Below, one piece after another: positions 13,601-22,900 of a stretch of DNA of 64,000 nucleotides. The first letter of the stretch is position 1. Every line of letters starts with the position of its first letter. The DNA lies in contig OY987233.1 in assembly GCA_963920705.1 (NCBI GenBank), positions 7,616,001 to 7,680,000 of the forward strand, read 5' to 3'. This DNA is from Odiellus spinosus (Eukaryota; Arthropoda; Arachnida; Opiliones; Phalangiidae). The notes beneath the pieces are model-generated. The model was not told the DNA's origin and made no database searches. It saw only the letters and a list, made by a program, of their open reading frames with translations. The position numbers and the translations under genes were made by a program.

Positions 13601-16600
13601 AGGAGTAAAGTGTTAACTTTCAATACAAATACAAAGATTACCAAGAACCCATTTATTAGCCTAGAACATGGGAAGGGAATCTTAGCAGGGATACCTGTGT
13701 CACAATTATAAAGGCAGATCTAAGAATAGGCAGTCCAACTCTCCTTCACCCCTCCTAGATAAAACAAAGGGGATCTCATGCTAGCTAGCTGCGTCACAGT
13801 TGGCGTTTAAAAAGTTACTGTAACAAACCCCAAAACTTAATTGTATCACAATACTAAAAGTATGTTATGAAACCAATAGCTTCCATTGGAAGGATTTTAT
13901 CTTATGTGAGCTGTATCGTAGTAAAAAAAATATTTTTCCTCCGTTAGAGGAATCTTATCATATTTGGGCTGTCACAAAACAAAATATTGTACAGGGTTCG
14001 TACACCACCTGGAAAACCCTGAAAAGTCCCCCGGGAAATTTATAATGAGCCCAAAGGGTCAGGGAATTTTAAAATGAGCCCAAATGGTCAGAAAAATTTA
14101 TTATTTTGGTACATGTCAAGCAACTGTTTTGTTGACCAATTGTAACATTTGTGTGAAGATGAAATTTTACATATTCAGAGTAAATTATCAACCCTTGAGA
14201 ATTGCCAAGAGTTCTCTTGTAAGAATAAATTCATGAAAAAAGATTAAATTGGGTCAGGGAAATTATTTAGAATTGGTCATTGAAAACCTGGAAAAGTAGG
14301 GAAATTAACTTCCAAACTTTATAACCTTCTTTCTCTTTTTAAGCTTGTTTAGTTGCTTAATTCACATTTGTAAGTTGTAATCATTTCTTTTTTATTATTA
14401 TTATTTTACAGGGTTAATGTTAACTTTAGCCATTACTCTGTATCGTGTTCTCAGTGAAACTCCAGACAAAGCCGATGGCCTAGCGTACCTTTTTAGACTT
14501 ATTCCAGATTTTGCGGTAACATGGGGCGCTTCGAACATTCACGTTCTAGGTCAAAAGAATAGCTTCTGTAAAAAAATAGATCCAGTTTTACTCGAAGTTC
14601 TTTGCCCTGTTCTTAAAGTTAATGATAAGGATAATAACATTATCAAATGTTGTCCGAGTAAGTGAATCGAACAAACTTCAAAGAAAAACTACTAATCAAT
14701 TTTCAGAAAATCATTTTAAATAGTAAATGAAAACTGATGTTTCATTTTCTTCATTTAACGTTTTTCCGAATCTCCGTTATCTAAAACCTAACAAAAATTT
14801 CCTCTTTTTTTTACGCACTTTAAATTGGACTCACTCGTCTGCTGTGAAAAAGTTTGGGCCGCTGTGTTGAAATTGACAAAATTGTTTGTGGCAAATATTG
14901 GTGCTCTCGCAATATTTTTAAGAGAGATTGTTTTTACGACACTTAACACGCGTTGTGAGTTAAATTTATATGATCTTTAAATGTAGGAAAACACCATTTC
15001 AAACAACTATCAAAAGTATCTAGCTTGATTATATAAATGATATCAATGGTTCCTCTGGGGTCGCGTGGTTCAAATGGGGCCTACTGGCCACTAACCTTTT
15101 TGTCAATCTTTAAAATATTTCTATCATATTTAGAAGAACGTAAAAATAAAAGTTGATATTTTTCGTAGATTTTCGATGACGAAAATACAGAAAAACCTCG
15201 GTGATACATCACTTTTCACTAACCCTTTAACCATTAAAATCTTGTCTAAAAAATTCTTAAACTAATTAAGGAGGGTCAAAATTTCCCTTTAAAATCTTTA
15301 ACCTTTTGTCCTTTTCTAATCAATTTAGACGAATGCGGAGACAACTGTTTCAAATTCGAATCTTACTTCAGTTTTAAAGCTACCGCTCCAGGCCGTGATA
15401 TGCTATTTTTGTTCCTAACTGGATTTTTATACTGCGGAATTTTAATTCTGTTGGAAACCAATTTTGTTCGTCTTTGGTACGCTTTCAAGACCAATATTTG
15501 GCCCAGGATTTACAAAAAAAGAGCGAGTTCAATGCCAGACGGTACCCTTCTCATAGCCCCTCAATTTGGGAAACTAATTCCGGAGGACAGTGATGTTTCT
15601 GACGAACGTAGTAGAGTGGAAACTCTCTGCGATAGTCATCAAGCTTCATCCGAAGCCCTGATTGTTCACAATTTGACTAAATCATTCCCCACTTTGTTGG
15701 CTGTGGATCATTTAACTTTTGGGCTTCATAAAGACGAATGTTTTGGTCTGCTTGGAGTAAACGGAGCTGGAAAAACTACAACTTTCAGTAAGATTAAATC
15801 TATAAATTTCTCAACGTAACGTAAAACTAGTGATGGCAACAAATATAGATGTGATATTACGGTTTAGTTTTAAAAGATGGGTATCGTACTCTTGGTTAAA
15901 CCTTGGAAATCAGTATCAGATCAAGAAAATTACGGTATCAGCCCCCCACTAATGAAAACCTTATCCTATTAGGCATGTTAACTGGAGACATGGTTTTGAC
16001 TGACGGAAACGCTTATATCGGAAATTACAATGTTAAAGATCATCTTCATATGGTAAGCTTAGTCAAATTTGAATATAAATTATAGTGATTTACTAGCTTT
16101 TTTTAAAGAAAAGTTACACTTTCTTCACAGTTTCAACGTTCATTGGGGTATTGTCCTCAATTTGACGCCCTGTTAGATCGAATGACTGGCCGAGAAGCTT
16201 TATTCATGTTTGCTAGACTGAGAGGAATGCCAGATTCCGACATACAACGCTCTGTCGAGAATATTATTCATATGGTGGATTTACAAGCCCACGCGGACAA
16301 GATTTCCGAGACATACAGGTATATATAATATTTCATTTCCTCTGAACTTGTACGGTATATAATTCCCCCCCCCCCCCCCCATATTCAGTGGTGGAAATAG
16401 ACGCAAGTTGTCCTTGGCTCTCGCTTTAATTGGAGGTCCAGCTGTAGTGTTCCTCGATGAGCCCACTGCCGGAGTTGACCCCGCAGCTAGAAGGAAAATA
16501 TGGAACACCTTTACTAGGGTGCAAAACATCGGAGGAATGTCCTTTATTCTGACAACACACAGGTATTTGTTATTCTTTTAATTCTGCTGGTTTCTCTTCG

Positions 16601-17810
16601 TAGTTCTAAAGCCACTGGTTGGCTCAAAACTTTGCACTACAGCCTCTAGGTAGTTAAAAATATTGCTCTAAACTCACCTAGAGGTGAAAATTTTGCTCTA
16701 AAGCCTCCTTGTGGTCAAAACCACCTGGTAGTCAAACTTTAGTTCTAAAAGTACCTGGTGGTTAAAATTTTGCTCTAAAACCAGCTGGCAGTTAAAATTT
16801 TGCTCTAAAACCACCTGGCAGTCTAAATTTTGCTCTAAAATCACCTGGCAGTCTAAATTTTGCTCTAAAATCACCTGGCAGTCTAAATTTTGGTCTAAAA
16901 CCACCTGGCAGTCTAAATTTTGCTCTAAAACCACCTGGCGGTCTAAATTTTGCTCTAAAACCACCTGGCGGTCTAAATTTTGCTCTAAAACCACCAGGTG
17001 GTCTAAATTTTGCTCTAAAACCACCAGGTGGTCTAAATTTTGCTCTAAAACCACCAGGTGGTCTAAATTTTGCTCTAAAACCACCAGGTGGTCTAAATTT
17101 TGCTCTAAAACCACCAGGTGGTCTAAATTTTGCTCTAAAACCACCAGGTGGTCTAAATTTTGCTCTAAAACCACCAGGTGGTCTAAATTTTGCTCTAAAA
17201 CCACCTGGCGGTGAAAATTAACACTAATCCTGTAAATGGGTAAGCTTTACAATTGTTTTTTACATTTTAGCATGGAAGAGACTGAAGCACTATGCGCTCG
17301 TTTAGCGATTATGGTTAACGGCCGGTTCCGTTGCCTAGGGTCTATCCAACATTTAAAATCAAAATTTGGTAATCAATTACTAAATTAATTAATTAATTAA
17401 TTATATTAATAAAAAATAATTAAAAAAATAATTAAAGGTCAAGGTTATACGATAATTCTTAAACTCCAAAAAGAACAAGCTTTTAATCCGGAACACTCGG
17501 AAGAAGTACGAAAACACTTGGAAAATACCTTTACCGATTTGCATTTGAAGGATGAACATCAGGTAACATCTCTAGTTTCTCGCCCCACAAATTAATGGAA
17601 TTCTTACATTTTCTTTGACATTAAATTTAAATATCCTAGGGTCTTCTTCACTACCATATTCCTGATAACTCTGTACCGTGGAGCGTCATGTTCAGAGAAA
17701 TGGAGAAAACTAAGAAAATCTATCATTTGGAAGATTATCTAGTGAGTGACACGACTTTGGAGCAAATCTTCCTCGCATTCGCTAAAACTCAGCGAATTGT
17801 AGGCAGTTAA
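1611..17810 (+). CDS. ABC transporter, subfamily A (ABCA3-like), full-size lipid exporter
   Basis: Full-length ABCA transporter with two half-transporters, each six membrane segments plus a nucleotide-binding domain; family members move phospholipids or sterols across membranes using ATP. Coding exons: 1611-1932, 2007-2258, 4649-4737, 4851-4914, 5456-5556, 6516-6753, 7333-7524, 8639-8820, 9421-9683, 9909-10071, 10152-10518, 10742-10991, 11517-11602, 12060-12944, 13429-13554, 14412-14657, 15329-15787, 15973-16052, 16131-16318, 16389-16562, 17271-17368, 17438-17562, 17640-17810. All junctions are GT-AG, phases close, and the stop is TAA; total 1706 residues, close to human ABCA3 (1704). NBD1 has Walker [10 protein letters not shown] (556-564), signature LSGGM (655-659), Walker B LVLDEP (to 681) and switch His711. 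NBD2 has GVNGAGKTT (1418-1426), YSGGN (1517-1521), VFLDEP (to 1543) and His1575. First membrane segment is about residues 21-43, then a large extracellular loop; the second half starts at about 857 with its own signal anchor near 890-910. All catalytic residues look intact. The start at 1611 is chosen because MGFLQQL matches family N-termini; an upstream in-frame codon exists. Orthology to ABCA3 rather than another ABCA is uncertain. Confidence 0.95.
2774..2892. mobile_element. MITE family A copy 1 (ABCA intron 2)
   Basis: Short inverted-repeat element starting CCCTTACCAAAAAAAAGTTGG and ending CTAACTTTTTTGGGTAAGGG, with an interior of alternating GAGGTCTTC/AAGACTTCCCC blocks. The family recurs seven more times in the window. 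No coding capacity; non-autonomous and mobilised in trans. Confidence 0.75.
2966..4325. mobile_element. hAT-like DNA transposon remnant in ABCA intron 2
   Basis: A 1360-bp element with terminal inverted repeats of about 40 bp: the left end begins CAGGAGTAACAT and runs through a CCTCCCTTCGGGAGGG palindrome; the right end is its near-perfect reverse complement and ends GTTACTCCTG. It is flanked by a perfect 7-bp direct repeat GTAATAT (2959-2965 and 4326-4332), which supports transposition. CAG...CTG termini and a 7-8 bp duplication suggest the hAT group, but no transposase is recognised, so it is probably non-autonomous. It is itself interrupted by a smaller element (3114-3670). Confidence 0.8.
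3114..3670. mobile_element. Nested hAT-type MITE
   Basis: A 557-bp element inside the larger transposon. Ends are CAGCGTTGCCAGA (left) and TCTGGCAACGCTG (right), a perfect 13-bp inverted repeat, flanked by a perfect 8-bp direct repeat AAACCAGT (3106-3113 and 3671-3678). An 8-bp duplication and CAG...CTG ends are standard for hAT elements. The interior holds repeated ATTATAGTACG-type motifs near both ends. No coding capacity recognised. It must be younger than its host element. Confidence 0.85.
4935..5440. repeat. Degenerate tandem repeat in ABCA intron 4
   Basis: About ten diverged units of roughly 40-60 bp built on the phrase GAGTCCTAAAAAACCTGACTT followed by CAAGATTCGAGAA and a T-run. It fills almost the whole intron between the exons ending at 4914 and starting at 5456. 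A reverse-strand open frame through it merely reads the repeat and is not a gene. Confidence 0.8.
6071..6492. mobile_element. MITE family C copy 1 (ABCA intron 5)
   Basis: Ends are long imperfect inverted repeats: left TTAAAGTAGATTTGATTCAGG then TTGTGTCAAATTGATCTCAC; right GTGAGATCAGTTTGACAAGG then CTGAATCGAGTGG and GTGTCTACTTAA. The same ends are found at 28437-28582 and 51575-52080, with end fragments near 10613-10680 and 27895-27950. The element stops only about 24 bases before the acceptor of the exon at 6516. Confidence 0.7.
6900..7110. repeat. Remnant related to the hAT element at 49043
   Basis: In ABCA intron 6: GGTCGGATCTGATTA at the left and an inverted set of GTGCACGAGTAAT and GAAAGTAATT motifs at the right resemble the internal ends of the better preserved element at 49043-49413. 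No clear termini or target duplication remain, so this is a weak call. Confidence 0.35.
8269..8571. mobile_element. MITE family B copy 1 (ABCA intron 7)
   Basis: Inverted-repeat element of 303 bp beginning GGGAGAATGCAACCTAACAA and ending TTAGGTTGCATTCTCCC. It contains the family-B phrase TAGGCTTAGTTGGATTCA and a central inverted stretch. Related copies lie at 31118, 37517 and (partial) 46912. Confidence 0.75.
11030..11500. repeat. Dispersed repeat family D copy 1 (ABCA intron 12)
   Basis: AT-rich sequence with phrases shared with 22800-23440 and 34225-34785: TTATTTTTAATCAATTTGG near one end, AAGGTTTTG, the TTTCAAAAGGATAAAC/CATTTCAAA type block, TCTTGAGAATTTT and CTGTAAATTACCATGAAACC. Termini are not resolved; probably an old transposon copy. 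Confidence 0.4.
13125..13140 (+). repeat. Homopolymer tract of 16 G in ABCA intron 14
   Basis: Uninterrupted run of 16 G, lying between two copies of a roughly 40-bp direct repeat (about 13006-13045 and 13157-13196, phrase CATAATTTGAATA then GCTTTACCAGGA and CTAGAAAGT). Homopolymer length is often unreliable in assemblies. Confidence 0.8.
13992..14325. mobile_element. hAT-like repeat family F copy 1 (ABCA intron 15)
   Basis: Left end CAGGGTTCGTACACC, followed by repeated CCTGGAAAA / GGTCAGGGAAATT phrases and, near the right, GGTCAGGGAAATTATTTAGAA and ACCTGGAAAAGTAGGGAAAT. CAGGGTTCGTAC-type ends and gene-poor interiors are typical of hAT-derived non-autonomous elements. A second copy is at about 24795-25175 and shorter pieces near 33275 and 33535. 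The right terminus of this copy is lost. Confidence 0.55.
16365..16380 (+). promoter_or_regulatory. C16 tract serving as polypyrimidine tract of ABCA exon 20
   Basis: Sixteen uninterrupted C lie directly before ATATTCAG, the acceptor of the exon at 16389 that carries the NBD2 signature motif and Walker B. The position makes it the natural pyrimidine tract of this splice site; being a homopolymer it should vary in length. Confidence 0.6.
16600..17218. repeat. 30-bp minisatellite in ABCA intron 20
   Basis: About 17 clear units of 30 bp (phrase TTGCTCTAAAACCACCAGG plus TGGTCTAAATT) from about 16720 to 17215, preceded by more diverged units back to about 16600. Units at 16980-17190 are almost identical, those to the left differ as CCTGGCAG or CCTGGCGG, so the right half is the recently homogenised part. 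Almost every clear unit carries a CACCTG or CAGGTG core, often inside the palindrome ACCACCAGGTGGT. The long reverse open frame here just reads the repeat in frame (30 is a multiple of 3). Confidence 0.95.
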
Positions 17811-18261
17811 ATTTATTCCCTCCGTGATACTGCAACTTAGCAGTTAAAACCAAATAAGTGTGACTTTCCTTGTCTAAATTAGACGTGATGTTTACCCAAA
17901 TTGTTAATAACGTATCTTTACATCTGTCCATTTAAATTTTATGACTCTAGTCTTATATTTGTTTATATTTTTAAAGTTTAAATTATCTTTTATCTTTTTG
18001 AAATTGTGATAATGATCGGTTACACGTTTTTACTTCTTAGTTTAACCCAATAGATTCAATTTGAAGTGATTGATTTCTCGTTTCACTATTGAATCGATTA
18101 CTCTGTTCATTATTCAGTATTTAATCTTTAGAGGGCCGTGTTTTGGCCTAGGCAGTTTAGTCAAAAAATTTTCCTAGGATGCGGCCCGAATTACTTAAAA
18201 GCACGCAAGCTAAATACTTGTTTCCATCTGAATATTTTTCAATTGAGTTTATCATTTATGA

Positions 18262-18420
18262 CTGTTATATTTTACTATCAGTATGAAATTCTGATCAAAA
18301 AAGAAATTATTTAAATTTTATTATTTTATATTTTACTGTCCTAATGAAATTGAAAATTCTGATCAAAAAAGAAATTATTTAAATTTTATTATTTTACATT
18401 TTACTATCATAATGAAATTC
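18262..18420. repeat. Tandem duplication, unit about 75 bp
   Basis: Two adjacent copies of a block reading GAAATTCTGATCAAAAAAG then AAATTATTTAAATTTTATTA and TTTTA-ATTTTACT, followed by the start of a third (AATGAAATTCTGG). Simple duplication in the region downstream of the ABCA stop codon. Confidence 0.75.
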
Positions 18421-19261
18421 TGGTCCAAAATATTTTTATTGAAATTAGGTCAAACAGTGTCATAATTTCGTTTTATGTAAAATTTTTAAGCCTATAAGGC
18501 GCGGAGTTTTCAATCCAAAATGTTTTGATCTAAGAAACTAGCTTTTGAGATGAAATGCGTTTTGTTTAACCCACAATAATAGACTTCAAGTGACAGAGAA
18601 ACAAATATCTAAAATACACAAATTTTATATAAGTTTCTCTACAAAAAGCGAAAGAAAGAACTTGAAGAAAAGTTTTTGAAAATAGGGACTAAAGGAATTG
18701 GGGTATTGTTAAAAATCTGTGCCAAAGCTGCGAAACGCAGTTAGGGGTGCAGTAAATTGTTAATCAAAAGTTTTAAAGCATTTGAGAACCAGATTTTACA
18801 AAAAATTTAAAGGTTATTTAAAGGTATCTCGTACTTATAGAAAAGTATAGTTTTGGACCTTCACTTTTAATAGAAATTCCACAGTAAAAATGTATTAAAC
18901 TAGTAAACCAATAGTGAATTATATGTAGAACCAAAAATAACATGCATCTTATTAAAGGGTAGGGGTTGGGGAAATAAAAGAATCACGCTATGCCTTGATA
19001 ATAAGCTTTTAAAAGCGAGCTTGATTTTGCTAACAAATGATTAAGCTAAGATTGAAGAAGCTAATTATAAATATTTAACCAAAAGACAAATGTTGTAAAC
19101 AAATGAAAAAAAAAAAAAAAAAAGTGTCATTATTTTTTTCATTAATTCTATTTATTTTTCTAATGTAATGTAATATTGTGGTGCTGTAGCTAGTAGAAGC
19201 AAAAACACAAACTGTATTATTAAACTTGCAAAATACGTTATAATTTCGATATAATTTTATT

Positions 19262-19725
19262 TATGAAGTTTCTACTCCAATGTGTTCGATAAATAACTCC
19301 TTGGAGTCAATGATAAAGGTCAATGGTAGTAAGGCAACTAGGTGTCTTTTGCAGATAACCCAAAAAAAAGCTCAAATCGAATTTATACTACTTTTGATAA
19401 AATTTAAAGTTGAAATTACATGTATTTATTAATGAATTCGTATTAGTTGAAATATTCATCATAAACGTTTAGATTCCGTGTTAATTTTATTTTGGAAGGT
19501 TCTACTCCCGGTGTACGATAAAGAACTCCTTGGAGTCCCTGAAAAAGGTCAAAGGTCAAAAGATAACTTTGGGTTTATTCAGCTGATGCAAAAAGAACAT
19601 TCCAATCAAATTTATTTGTACTTTTGAGAATAGTTTTTAAGGTTGAAACTGGAGGTATTTCTTTATTAATTCGTTTAAGTTGAAATATTCACGGCAAACG
19701 TTTGATTTAGGGTTAATGAAAGTGT
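19262..19725. repeat. Tandem duplication of a roughly 235-bp unit
   Basis: Two diverged head-to-tail units. Each has AAGTTTCTACTCC-like or AAGGTTCTACTCC start, ACTCCTTGGAGTC, AAAGGTCAA, a TTATTAATTCGT-type stretch and AGTTGAAATATTCA near its end. Non-coding. It ends only about 180 bp before the B56 start exon. Confidence 0.7.
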
Positions 19726-19758
19726 TTCATTTCTTTTTAGAATGCTCATTTGCACAAA

Positions 19759-19780
19759 CACGTGATCTCGAACAGCCAAT
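19759..19780 (+). promoter_or_regulatory. Candidate B56 promoter elements: CACGTG E-box and CCAAT box
   Basis: CACGTG at 19759-19764 and CCAAT at 19776-19780 lie 125-145 bp before the first B56 coding exon, in a locally less repetitive stretch. Such pairs are common in housekeeping promoters. No TATA box is visible. Assignment as promoter is inference from position. Confidence 0.4.
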
Positions 19781-19903
19781 GAAAACGGTATAATTGAAAG
19801 AGACTCGAGAATAGGCGATAATGGTCTATTTTTTTTTAACAATCAAAAACTTCGAACTGCGCGCAGTTACGGGAGTCTAATGGTAGTTGAACGGTAATTT
19901 ATA

Positions 19904-22900
19904 ATGCCAAATAAACCGAAAAAATACAAGGTAAGACGGCGATTAATGTAATTAAATGTTTACATGAGCCCTATCGTGTCGATTGATTGAGTTTAAGGAC
20001 CGGAGTGCGCTGCTCAAAATTTTTAATTCGTGCATTTGTCCGTCCCCACACATGGGCTTCTCCGTTAGGCTTAACATCGAATGACTATGTACGCTTTCGG
20101 CCAGGCGCCAGCAAAAGGAAATTCTACCGTTGGAAAAAATGGGAGTGGAAAAGACAATTTGGAAAACACGGACGATGTGAGTACATATTTTGTTTACTTA
20201 AATTATGTAAATATCGATATAGCGGTCAAAATTATAATCGCAACGTAGATCGCGTCCATTGTAACCCTCTCTAGGTCTTTTGTATTAACACTAAGCCTTG
20301 TCACCCTTGTAAGGGTAACTTTGGAAGTTATGGGAATGGGTTACAATCTATTTTTGGTAGAAGTAAACAATGTAAGTGTTTGTTTAGAAGTTTCAGTCAA
20401 AGTTTGTGTAAAACTTAAAATAGTTTCTTATAAACGTTCTGAATAATGAGTCTTGAGTCCCCGCCACTCATGAAACTTTCTGAGTTATGGGTGAATCCTG
20501 ATAACTTGCTGAAAAATATATATCATCGCTACCTTGGAATTAAATAAATTTATACTTGTATTATACTATTTTTGTAGCTCATGATATATGCTAGTTTAGA
20601 AAAGGGGGTTAAGAACGTCGCTCTATATTTCAAAGGTCACTCTTATGTTGCATTTTTATAAGAGAATCAAAGCAAAGAAAATTTCAAAACATCTGTTAAC
20701 ATCTGTAATCGAATCATTTATTGTGAAAAAAAACAAACAGTTGAAACACTGAATCTACGTTACCAAGCAGATACATTTGAACTTCGGTTTTTTGTGTTGA
20801 TGCTTACATATCTATTTAATTACATTGAAGATCTGATAATTGTACTTTGAAGATACTATATTTACTCCTGGCAGATATATTTCCACCATTGCTTTATTTT
20901 TATTAATTCACAAGGACACACCGCACTTCCAACCGCAAATATATTCAGAGACTACGTTTCAAAGCCATCGCTTCATCTGAAGATGTAGCGATTGCTTCAA
21001 AACAAGTCTCTAAATAAATATATTTAGTGTGTTCTTGTGAATTAATAATAAGGTCTCAAACCTGCAATTAGAATAGGGAGTTTAAAATAACCGTATGTTA
21101 TATTTTGTTAAAGTTTGGGTGTTTTTTGGAGGTCCGATAAAAATAATAGCATTAGTTGATAGGTGTTTAAGTTTTAGTATGAATTCAGTTTCTTCCGGCA
21201 ATTCTTCTAATACTCTGGGAGCTTTACCAAGAAGGTAAAGTCAGTTTCGCATGAAGTAGCTTAGTGTGGATTAGTGGATGACCTAAGGAACCCCATTCCT
21301 AATATATAAAACACCATAAGTACATCTGAGATGTATAAAATTATCACCTACTCGCGAGTTTCAATGAAATTTCATTTTTGTCATGTGGAACTGAAAAGCA
21401 ATGTTACAATTTTGTTTACGTTGATATTTAGTTCGTGAGCTAAATCAAGACATTAATTCGTGATCCCATTACTCGTTCATGTTTCATACATAGGACCTGT
21501 AAATGAGTCCAAAAGGTCAAGGAAATGCTTATGATAGGTTGACCTCTTAATTGTAATAAAAATGAATATACAGGTACCCTGAGATGAAAATATTACATCT
21601 TTGGATGGGTTTGAACCACCAAGTCTTGCAACCTCAAAAATAGATCTAAAATGCCCAGTTTGTTCCCTTACAGAAAACTAGTGCCACTCAATCAAAATTT
21701 ACTGGTTACGGGCCTTGTAAAATTAGCGGGGCTTCCACCTGGTCCCTAGAATTCCCAGGGTTGATACTTGGTTACTATTTCAACTAAAAGTAAAATTTTT
21801 TTATAATTTAGGCAAATTAATTAGATTATTTATATAAACGATAATTCTCGTGGTTTTCAAATAAATTGAATGGAAAAATACATATTTTCTAACATTATTC
21901 GTTTCCTTAACTCAAAAGTATCATAACTCTAACTTTAGAACATTTACGCATCAAGGTCGCTTTGCTTACTTCTAATCGTAAAGTTCTGAACTTTTTTGTT
22001 TGGTAGCCGCATTATTTCTTGCAAAAGTTTGTCTGCTTTTGCATTTAAATTTGTTTGCTTGTTAAATTTATTTCATAATTTGCGCAAATCAGCATATTTT
22101 ATGGTTACTTTTTTCAAAGTAGTTGGTTACTATTTTCACCAAAATTAAGGCAAACTTTGAGTATCAACCCTGAAATCGCTAAAGTTCCTATTTTTCTCCC
22201 GATTTTTCAAGTTTTGGGGCTAAATATCTATTGCTACATCTAGGTGGTGATATGGGCTTCGGTAAATTGAGATCTTCTAGTTAAAGTAGTCCTTGGGAAT
22301 ACGAAGGATAGAAAAAAGTATCCAAGCTAGCTAGCTGTGGTCTCTACCTAGCTGTCCTAAAAGGGTAGCGGTACTTTGTTACAAATCAAAGTCGTTATTT
22401 CCTGAATTACTCTTAATTCTAAAGTACAAAATTGTTACAATGATCTAGTCTGATATTTAACTAAATTTTTTTTTCTCTATGGAAAGGGCTGGTATCATTC
22501 TTCTGATAAATCAATAGCGTTATCTTTTGCAATACGGATTCAATATAGCGGCCTCATTTTTAATCATTCGCCCATCACTGACATTGCTTTTTTTTCAATT
22601 TATGCAAATCAGAAACGAGATCTTTTTCAAGGTAGAATACAGCCCACCTAGTCGTGATTTATAAAGATTCCTTTTCATTTAAATATGCCTGCTACAGAAT
22701 TAACAAAAAATACAAACAATATTAAGCTAGAAATCAATTTTAAATTACTTAGAAAGTGGGCTTAACAGAGAACCAAGGAAAGTTTGATGTCTCATCATTT
22801 AAGGGATACTAAACTATGATTAGTTATTTTTAATCGATTTTGGAATGTTAATGTACGTTAAACACCATATCTAAACTGCAGCTAAGGTTTTGTTGTAATT

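Larger units (their letters stand above)
17811..19903. other. Spacer between the ABCA and B56 genes
   Basis: Contains the ABCA 3' untranslated region (polyadenylation site not pinned), an AT-rich duplicated block at 18262-18420, a run of A at about 19107-19125, the 19262-19725 tandem duplication and the presumptive B56 promoter just before 19904. No exon is recognised. Confidence 0.5.

Noticed and set aside
16698..17204. 168-codon reverse open frame with a 10-residue periodic sequence
   Set aside because: It simply reads the 30-bp minisatellite, whose period is a multiple of three; no start context, no homology and it lies inside an ABCA intron.
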